DNA from: Luteibacter jiangsuensis
GTDB taxonomy: Bacteria > Pseudomonadota > Gammaproteobacteria > Xanthomonadales > Rhodanobacteraceae
Direction: 5' to 3'
NCBI RefSeq assembly: GCF_030812295.1
Contig: NZ_JAUSSK010000001.1
Location: 1,116,001 to 1,180,000 of the forward strand
Length of the DNA stretch: 64,000 bases
In this document: positions 58,852 to 64,000 of the stretch, piece after piece
Layout of the letters: the number at the start of each line of letters is the position of its first letter
Numbering within the stretch: position 1 is the first letter of the stretch
Notes under the pieces: generated by a model
Told to the model about the DNA's origin: nothing
The model's input: only the letters and a program-made list of their open reading frames with translations
The model's database searches: none
Made by a program: the position numbers and the translations under genes

Positions 58852-59576
58852 GCACGCTATTCATCGCCGACCTGCACCTCGACGAGAGGCGTCCCGATAT
58901 CACGCTGTTGTTCGAACAATTCCTCGCTTCAGATGAAGCGCGCTCGGCGAATGCCTTCTACATTCTCGGCGACCTCGTCGAGGCGTGGATCGGCGACGAC
59001 GACGATGCGGAATTGCCGGCACGGATCGCTCAGGCCACGCGCGGCCTGAGCGATGCCGGTGTTCCCGTCTACTTCATGGTCGGCAATCGCGACTTCCTGC
59101 TCGGGCCCGCCTTCGCCGAACGCGCGGGCATGACCCTGCTCGACGACGGCACCGTGCATGACATCGAAGGCGTGCCCACCCTGCTGATGCACGGGGACGT
59201 ACTCTGCACCGACGATGTCGAGTACCAGGCGGTTCGCGCCCAGGTAAGGACGGAAGCATGGAAGGCACAAGTCCTCTCGATGCCGCTGGAGGCACGCCGT
59301 GCCTTCGCCGCCCAGGCGCGCAGCGACAGCAAATCGCGTACCGGCCGCATCGATGAGACGATCATGGACGTGAACCAGGGCGCGGTCGAAGACGCCATGC
59401 GCCGAGCAGGTGTCCATCGCCTCGTGCACGGGCACACGCACCGGCCCGCCATCCACGATTTCGAGTTCGACGGCGCGCCTGCGCAACGGATCGTGTTGGG
59501 CGATTGGTACGACCATGGCTCGGTGTTGTCGATCGACGGCCACGCGGTCGACCTTCGCGGACTCTCACTCACCTGA
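58848..59576 (+). CDS. lpxH: LpxH, UDP-2,3-diacylglucosamine pyrophosphatase
   Basis: 242 aa. It cleaves UDP-2,3-diacylglucosamine to lipid X in lipid A synthesis. Metallophosphoesterase motifs in order: IADLHLDE, ILGDLVEAW, MVGNRDFLLG, LMHGDVLCTDD and the LxxGHTHRP motif (RLVHGHTHRPA), as in E. coli LpxH. Start ATG at 58848 overlaps the upstream isomerase stop (ATGA); ppiB-lpxH is a common gammaproteobacterial pair. A REP doublet follows the stop. Confidence 0.97.
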   Translation: MSTLFIADLHLDERRPDITLLFEQFLASDEARSANAFYILGDLVEAWIGDDDDAELPARIAQATRGLSDAGVPVYFMVGNRDFLLGPAFAERAGMTLLDDGTVHDIEGVPTLLMHGDVLCTDDVEYQAVRAQVRTEAWKAQVLSMPLEARRAFAAQARSDSKSRTGRIDETIMDVNQGAVEDAMRRAGVHRLVHGHTHRPAIHDFEFDGAPAQRIVLGDWYDHGSVLSIDGHAVDLRGLSLT

Positions 59577-59582
59577 CGTGAT

Positions 59583-59665
59583 GGTGGGAGCCGGCTCTGC
59601 CGGCGATGGGTGCTTGCCGTAACCTGGCCTGCTGCCGCGGGATCGCCGACGAAGTCGGCTCCCAC
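59583..59665. repeat. REP doublet 7 with the conserved spacer
   Basis: GGTGGGAGCCGGCTCTGCCGGCGAT (59583-59607) and ATCGCCGACGAAGTCGGCTCCCAC (59642-59665), spacer GGGTGCTTGCCGTAACC then TGGCCTGCTGCCGCGGG. Nearly identical to doublet 5, 13.6 kb away. It lies between convergent genes. Confidence 0.92.
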
Positions 59666-59692
59666 AGGGCAAGCTCATGCAACACGGCAGGC

Positions 59693-60493
59693 TCAGCCCA
59701 GGGTGCCCAGCCAGGCCAGCTCGCTCTCGGAAAACCCCGCCGCGCGGCGCGCATCGAGATTGAAGGGACCTCGCAGCGAACCGTTCATGTAATCGGAGAG
59801 GAGTCGCGCGAACGTGGCCTCGGGCTCGATCCCGTCGCGCTCGCAGCACCAGTGGAACCAGCGCGTCCCCGCGGCCACGTGGGCCACTTCCTCGCGCAGG
59901 ATCACTTCGAGGATCGCGACGGTGCGTTCGTCGCCCTGGCGGCGTAGTCGCTCCATCATGCCGGGAGTGACATCGAGCCCGCGCGCTTCAAGGACGCGCG
60001 GCACGAGTGCCATGCGTGCCGTATCGCTGTGCGCCGTTTTTTCCGCCATCTCCCACAGGCCGTTGTGCGCGTCGAAATCACCGTAGACGTGGCCGAGTTC
60101 GGCGAGACGGCTGGACAGCATCGTGAAATGCCGCGCCTCGTCGTTGGCGCACGAGGCCCAGTCGCGGTAATACGCCAACGGCTTCCCGCGGAAACGGTAG
60201 ACCGCGTCCCAGGCCAGGTCGATGGCGTTGAATTCGATATGCGCGATGGCATGCACGAGCGCGGCGCGGCCTTCCGCCGTGCCCAGGCCACGCTGTGCCA
60301 CCTCACGGGAAGGGACCAGGCGAGGACGTTCGGGCCGGCCCGGAAGTGCGATGGGACGCGCCGGCGGCGATGACGGATCCGGCGCCAGCTCGCCCGCTTG
60401 CAGGGCCGCCCAGGTCTGGAAGCTGAGCCGGACCTTCTCGGCCGGATCGGCGGCATCGAGGCATTGTCGGGCGGCGGTGTGCAGGTCGTTCAT
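59693..60493 (-). CDS. DUF455 ferritin-like protein
   Basis: 266 aa. Family DUF455 (ferritin-like fold). Likely metal ligands are spread over helices: HAIAHIEFNAIDLAWD, NDEARHFTMLSSRLAELG and LREEVAHVAAGTRWF carry the Glu and Glu-x-x-His pairs expected for a di-metal four-helix bundle. The function of this family is not established. The ATG at 60493 (MNDLHTAARQ) is preferred over an upstream GTG/ATG; its Shine-Dalgarno is weak. It follows purF by 42 bases on the same strand. Confidence 0.85.
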   Translation of the reverse strand: MNDLHTAARQCLDAADPAEKVRLSFQTWAALQAGELAPDPSSPPARPIALPGRPERPRLVPSREVAQRGLGTAEGRAALVHAIAHIEFNAIDLAWDAVYRFRGKPLAYYRDWASCANDEARHFTMLSSRLAELGHVYGDFDAHNGLWEMAEKTAHSDTARMALVPRVLEARGLDVTPGMMERLRRQGDERTVAILEVILREEVAHVAAGTRWFHWCCERDGIEPEATFARLLSDYMNGSLRGPFNLDARRAAGFSESELAWLGTLG

Positions 60494-60535
60494 GGATCGA
60501 TGGCGGCGTGATTCGTCATCCACGCCGCCCACTGC

Positions 60536-62014
60536 TCAGGCGCTGCGGCGCTCGTTCTTGGCCGCGTCGGAACGCAGTGCTTCCTGCTGCTCGAGGAAGC
60601 CCGCCTCGACGCCCGTGACGTATTCGCCGGAGAAGCACGACGTATCGAAATGGGTGAGAGCTTCGTTGCCATCGGCGACGGCCCAGACGAGGTCGTCGAG
60701 GTCCTGGTAGATCAACCAGTCCGCACCGAGCGCCTTCTCCACTTCCTCCACGGTACGCCCGGCCGCGACCAGTTCAGAGGCCGCGGGCATGTCGATGCCG
60801 TAGATGTTCGGATAACGCACCGGCGGCGCGGCCGAGGCGAAGTACACATTCTTCGCACCGGCGTCGCGGGCCATCTGGATGATCTGGCGCGACGTCGTAC
60901 CACGAACGATCGAGTCATCCACCAGCAGGACGTTCTTCTTGCGGAATTCGAGATCGATGGCATTGAGCTTGCGGCGCACCGATTTCACCCGCTCGCCCTG
61001 CCCCGGCATGATGAAGGTACGGCCGATATAGCGGTTCTTCACCAATCCCTCACGCATGGGTACGCCCAAGACCTGCGCCAGCGAGCTTGCTGCCGTGCGC
61101 GAGGTATCGGGAATGGGAATGACCGCATCGATGCCATGGTCGGGACCACGTTCGCGGAGGATCTTCTCGGCCAGCTTCTCGCCCATGCGCAGACGCGCCT
61201 TGTACACCGAGACATCTTCGATCATCGAATCGGGACGCGCGAGATAGACGTACTCGAAGATGCACGGCGCGTGGACCGCCCCTTCGGCGCAATGCTGCGC
61301 GTGGAGTTCACCGCCATCGGTGACGATCACCGCTTCGCCCGGCGCGATGTCGCGCAGGCGCTTGAAGCCGAGCACGTCGAGCGCCACCGATTCGGAGGCG
61401 ATCGCATATTCGCGGCCTTCCGGCGTGACGCGCTCGCCGAGCACGAGCGGGCGAATGCCGTTGGGATCGCGGAAGGCGATCAGGCCATAGCCAAGCACCA
61501 GCGCGATGCAGGCATAGCCGCCGCGGGCGCGCGCATGCACGCGTGAGATCGCCTTGAAGACATGCTCCGGCGTAAGGTCGCCGCGATCGTCCACCTGCAG
61601 TTCGTGCGCGAGCACGTTGAGCAGCACCTCGGAATCGGAATCGGTGTCGATGTGCCGGCGGTCGTCCTCGAACATCTCCTTGCGCAGGGTCTCGGTGTTC
61701 ACGAGGTTGCCGTTGTGCGCGAAGGCGATGCCGTAGGGCGAGTTGACGTAGAACGGCTGCGCCTCCTCGGTACCTTCGGAGCCTGCCGTGGGATAGCGGC
61801 AATGACCGATACCGATGCGTCCGCGCAGCTTGCTGACGCCCGCGGAGTTGAAGACGTCGCGAACCAGGCCATTGCCCTTGTGCAGGCGCAGACGCGCGCC
61901 ATCCACCGTGGCGATGCCGGCGGCATCCTGCCCGCGATGTTGCAGGACGGTCAGGCCGTCATACAGGGCCGATGCCACTTCCGTGGTACCGACGATGCCG
62001 ATGATTCCGCACAT
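60536..62014 (-). CDS. purF: PurF, amidophosphoribosyltransferase
   Basis: 492 aa. It makes phosphoribosylamine from PRPP and glutamine, the first step of purine synthesis. The glutaminase nucleophile is Cys2 (MCGIIGIVG), with [21 protein letters not shown]; the phosphoribosyltransferase PRPP loop is [16 protein letters not shown], and [11 protein letters not shown] precedes it. There is no long propeptide, as in the E. coli type. It is the last of folC-dedD-cvpA-purF. Confidence 0.97.
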   Translation of the reverse strand: MCGIIGIVGTTEVASALYDGLTVLQHRGQDAAGIATVDGARLRLHKGNGLVRDVFNSAGVSKLRGRIGIGHCRYPTAGSEGTEEAQPFYVNSPYGIAFAHNGNLVNTETLRKEMFEDDRRHIDTDSDSEVLLNVLAHELQVDDRGDLTPEHVFKAISRVHARARGGYACIALVLGYGLIAFRDPNGIRPLVLGERVTPEGREYAIASESVALDVLGFKRLRDIAPGEAVIVTDGGELHAQHCAEGAVHAPCIFEYVYLARPDSMIEDVSVYKARLRMGEKLAEKILRERGPDHGIDAVIPIPDTSRTAASSLAQVLGVPMREGLVKNRYIGRTFIMPGQGERVKSVRRKLNAIDLEFRKKNVLLVDDSIVRGTTSRQIIQMARDAGAKNVYFASAAPPVRYPNIYGIDMPAASELVAAGRTVEEVEKALGADWLIYQDLDDLVWAVADGNEALTHFDTSCFSGEYVTGVEAGFLEQQEALRSDAAKNERRSA

Positions 62015-62026
62015 GGGTGTTGCCTT

Positions 62027-62662
62027 CTACGAAGAGGCCGCCGTGGTCGCGGCGGCAGGGTGAGCATTCGAATCTTTCGTGGGCTGCGCGGGGATCGTCA
62101 GGTCGCGCAGTTTCATCAATTCTTCCCGGCTGGGCAGTTTCACGTCCGGCATCTTCATGTTCTGCAGCGCCGCCGGTGGGTGCATGTACTCGCGCACGTT
62201 CGCCGGCACCTGCTGGCCAAGCCACGCGGCCGGCGCGGCGAACTGCGGCAGCATCGCGGATTCGCGCCACATGGGCTCGTTCGGCAACGGCGTGAAGCCC
62301 AGCAGGAACACCACGCCACTCACGATGAGCACGCCGCGCGCGAGACCGAAGATCATCCCGAGCAGGCGGTCCATGCCACCCAGCCCCGTTCCCGAGACCA
62401 GGCGCGAAATCAGGAACCGGAACACGGCGCCGACGAGCAGCACCGTGATGAAGCACAAGCCGTAGCCGATGGCGATCCGCGCCGACGGCAGCGACACGCT
62501 GCTCTCGAAGTAACGCGCCACCACCGGCCCGAACAGCCACGCGATCCAGAACGCGGCCACCCAGATCACCAATGAAAGCACTTCGGAAATGAGGCCACGC
62601 GCGAGGCCGATCAAGACCGAAATGAACAGTACGGCAAGGATGACGTAATCGGCCCAATTCAC
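62027..62662 (-). CDS. cvpA: CvpA-family inner-membrane protein
   Basis: 211 aa. Four hydrophobic helices in the first 130 residues, with the family strings ADYVILAVLFISVLIGLARG and a GMDRLLGMIFGLARGVLIV segment; a soluble tail of about 70 residues follows, longer than in E. coli CvpA (162 aa). CvpA was named for colicin V production and affects envelope stress tolerance. It ends 12 bases before purF, the conserved cvpA-purF pair. Confidence 0.94.
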   Translation of the reverse strand: MNWADYVILAVLFISVLIGLARGLISEVLSLVIWVAAFWIAWLFGPVVARYFESSVSLPSARIAIGYGLCFITVLLVGAVFRFLISRLVSGTGLGGMDRLLGMIFGLARGVLIVSGVVFLLGFTPLPNEPMWRESAMLPQFAAPAAWLGQQVPANVREYMHPPAALQNMKMPDVKLPSREELMKLRDLTIPAQPTKDSNAHPAAATTAASS

Positions 62663-62703
62663 GTGACGCTCCTCGAATTCACGACGGGAGTCGGTCCGGC
62701 CCG

Positions 62704-63780
62704 TCAGGGCGCCGGGACGACAACCCCATCGAGGCCCACCTTGGCCTTGATCTGGTCCTTCAGGCGCACCGCGTCGTCACGCTGCGTCTGAGGCCCCGCG
62801 CGGACACGCCACAACTTGGCGCCACTGCTGGAGGCGATGCTATCCACATAGCCCGGAATGCCCGCGCCGCGCAGCTTGTCGCGCAGGCGCGTGGCTTCGG
62901 TCTCGCTGCTGACCGCGGCGACCTGGACCGCGAAACCACCCGCGCGTGGCGCGGCGGTGGGTACGCTGGGCGTGGCCGCGGCGGGAGCCGGGGTGGTGGC
63001 GGCCGGGCGCGACGGCGCCGGGGCGTCGGCGGTCTGCGTCTCGGCCTTGGTCGACAGGCTGGCCGGGGCGCCAGGCACCGCGGCGACGATCTTCAGACGG
63101 GCGGTCTCGGCGGCGGCACGCGATTCGAACGGCCCGGCGGTGACCCGCGTAAGCGACTTTCCGGCCTGCGTGGTCGACGCGGTGCTCACCGGATAGCCCA
63201 GCGCCTTCACTTTCTGCACGAGGGCGTCGGCCTTGGAGCGATCCGCGTACGCACTGAGGTTGATGCTGTAGCTGCCTCGCGCGGCGGTACCCGGCGGCAG
63301 GGCGACGGGTGCCGCGGCCGGCGTGGCTGGCGGTGCCGAGGCAACGGGCGTGGTGGCGGGCCTGGCCGCCGGCTTGGCCGGAGTGGCCGGGGTGGCCGCA
63401 GGCTTGCTGGCGGCCGGCGCGTTGGCGAAATCTTCCGGCAACGCATCAGCGGGCTTGCGCGAGGCGATGTCCACCGAAGCGAGACGGCCGCCACTGCCGG
63501 GAATGACGCTGGCCGAAGGCGCCGAAACGGCGGCCGCGGGCTGTTGGGGCACCGCTCCGGCGGTCTGCGGTCCGTTCACCGTCGCTGGTGAGCCGTTTGG
63601 CGCCACGTCGAGCGTGCGCGTCTGCAGTTCACGATCCGGTGCCGGCGGGATCGCCAGGCTGACGGTCTGGTCGGCGTCGGACTTGGGCGGCGTGCTGGAG
63701 AACAACATCGGCAAGAACAGGACCGCCAGGGCGATCAGGACGGCGGCACCCAGCATGCGTGTTTTCAAGGAAGGCTCCAT
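62704..63780 (-). CDS. dedD: DedD-like SPOR protein with two SPOR domains
   Basis: 358 aa. One N-terminal membrane helix (about residues 10-27), an Ala/Pro-rich periplasmic linker, and two SPOR repeats: about 167-240 (GSYSINLSAYADRSKADALV, then TRVTAGPF) and about 278-355 (GGFAVQVAAVSSETEATRLR, then WRVRAGPQ). SPOR domains bind denuded septal glycans. E. coli DedD has 220 aa and one SPOR domain, so this is an enlarged form. Position between folC and cvpA supports the name. Start ATG at 63780. Confidence 0.92.
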   Translation of the reverse strand: MEPSLKTRMLGAAVLIALAVLFLPMLFSSTPPKSDADQTVSLAIPPAPDRELQTRTLDVAPNGSPATVNGPQTAGAVPQQPAAAVSAPSASVIPGSGGRLASVDIASRKPADALPEDFANAPAASKPAATPATPAKPAARPATTPVASAPPATPAAAPVALPPGTAARGSYSINLSAYADRSKADALVQKVKALGYPVSTASTTQAGKSLTRVTAGPFESRAAAETARLKIVAAVPGAPASLSTKAETQTADAPAPSRPAATTPAPAAATPSVPTAAPRAGGFAVQVAAVSSETEATRLRDKLRGAGIPGYVDSIASSSGAKLWRVRAGPQTQRDDAVRLKDQIKAKVGLDGVVVPAP

Positions 63781-63855
63781 ACGACCGGTGCAAAGCGAAT
63801 CGCGGCGATTATAACCGGCAATGGACCTGCCCCGGCGCCTCGCCCGTGCCGGCGT

Positions 63856-64000
63856 TCACGTGACCGTGGACAAGGCGGCGCCCGCGACGAAGAAGGAGCC
63901 GAAAAGCAGCACGGTGTCCTCGTCGCCTGCGGCGTCACGCGCGGCCGCCCAGGCCAGGGCGACATCCGGAAACGCCTGTGCGGCGGCACCCGGGAGCACG
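63856..64000 (-). CDS. folC: FolC, C-terminal end (cut by window edge)
   Basis: Only the last 48 codons are in the window. They read VLPGAAAQAFPDVALAWAAA and DTVLLFGSFFVAGAALSTVT, matching the conserved LVFGSFFxVGAxL end of folylpolyglutamate/dihydrofolate synthase. The following dedD, cvpA, purF order supports it. FolC adds glutamate to folates. Confidence 0.85.
   Translation of the reverse strand, partial: VLPGAAAQAFPDVALAWAAARDAAGDEDTVLLFGSFFVAGAALSTVT

Overview
The window reads as one stretch of chromosome from a high-GC gammaproteobacterium of the Xanthomonadales (Lysobacterales), most likely the Rhodanobacteraceae (a Luteibacter- or Dyella-like organism). This is an inference from gene order (tig-clpP-clpX-lon; pyrG-kdsA-eno-ftsB-ispD-ispF-mgtE-truD; surE-pcm-yqaA-nlpD; folC-dedD-cvpA-purF), protein style and a dispersed REP family; no 16S gene is present. 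Almost all of it is core chromosome. No complete insertion sequence, prophage or CRISPR array is visible.

Layout. 1-4300: proteolysis and folding block tig>clpP>clpX>lon (minus; lon cut by the window edge). 4.4-7.1 kb: stress island with soxR, a divergent MFS pump sharing one SoxR-type promoter, and an arsenate reductase. 7.1-8.1 kb: six tRNA genes with a clear promoter, an internal terminator and an apparent integrase remnant beside tRNA-Leu. 8.2-12.5 kb: rlmE>ftsH, divergent from yhbY, an Mth938-like gene and a ketopantoate-reductase-like gene. 12.5-24.7 kb: a long minus-strand run for protein repair, envelope, isoprenoid, KDO and nucleotide synthesis (pyrG, kdsA, eno, ftsB, ispD, ispF, mgtE, truD, surE, pcm, yqaA, nlpD). 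24.8-28.7 kb: aminopeptidase P and parE. 28.8-35.9 kb: pcnB>folK>GT60-like glycosyltransferase>panB>panC>panD>pgi. 36.0-39.3 kb: tRNA-Glu, a 7Fe ferredoxin and an accessory cluster of two paralogous lipoproteins plus a frameshifted zinc-ribbon gene. 39.3-45.8 kb: dapA>bamC-like, divergent from gcvR, bcp, phoH, thiD, lpxO and an unknown exported protein. 45.8-46.9 kb: about 1 kb of non-coding DNA built from two inverted copies of a repeat, carrying REP sequences. 46.9-48.7 kb: NAD-type isocitrate dehydrogenase, grxC and an AhpD-like gene. 48.9-59.6 kb: bepA, phoB, phoR, ppk1, an MGDG-synthase-like glycosyltransferase, a small membrane protein, ppx, a peptidyl-prolyl isomerase and lpxH. 59.7-64.0 kb: a ferritin-like protein and folC(partial)>dedD>cvpA>purF.

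How it fits together. The most suggestive assembly is phoBR-ppk1-glycolipid synthase-membrane protein-ppx: phosphate sensing, polyphosphate making and breaking, and a lipid glycosyltransferase translationally coupled to ppk1. This fits a phosphate-saving membrane-remodelling module, though no function has been shown here. Other points for follow-up are the giant imperfect palindrome at 45.85-46.78 kb, the REP doublets with a conserved spacer, the lipoprotein pair with its broken zinc-ribbon neighbour, the GT60-like enzyme, and the SoxR promoter with a 19-bp spacer.
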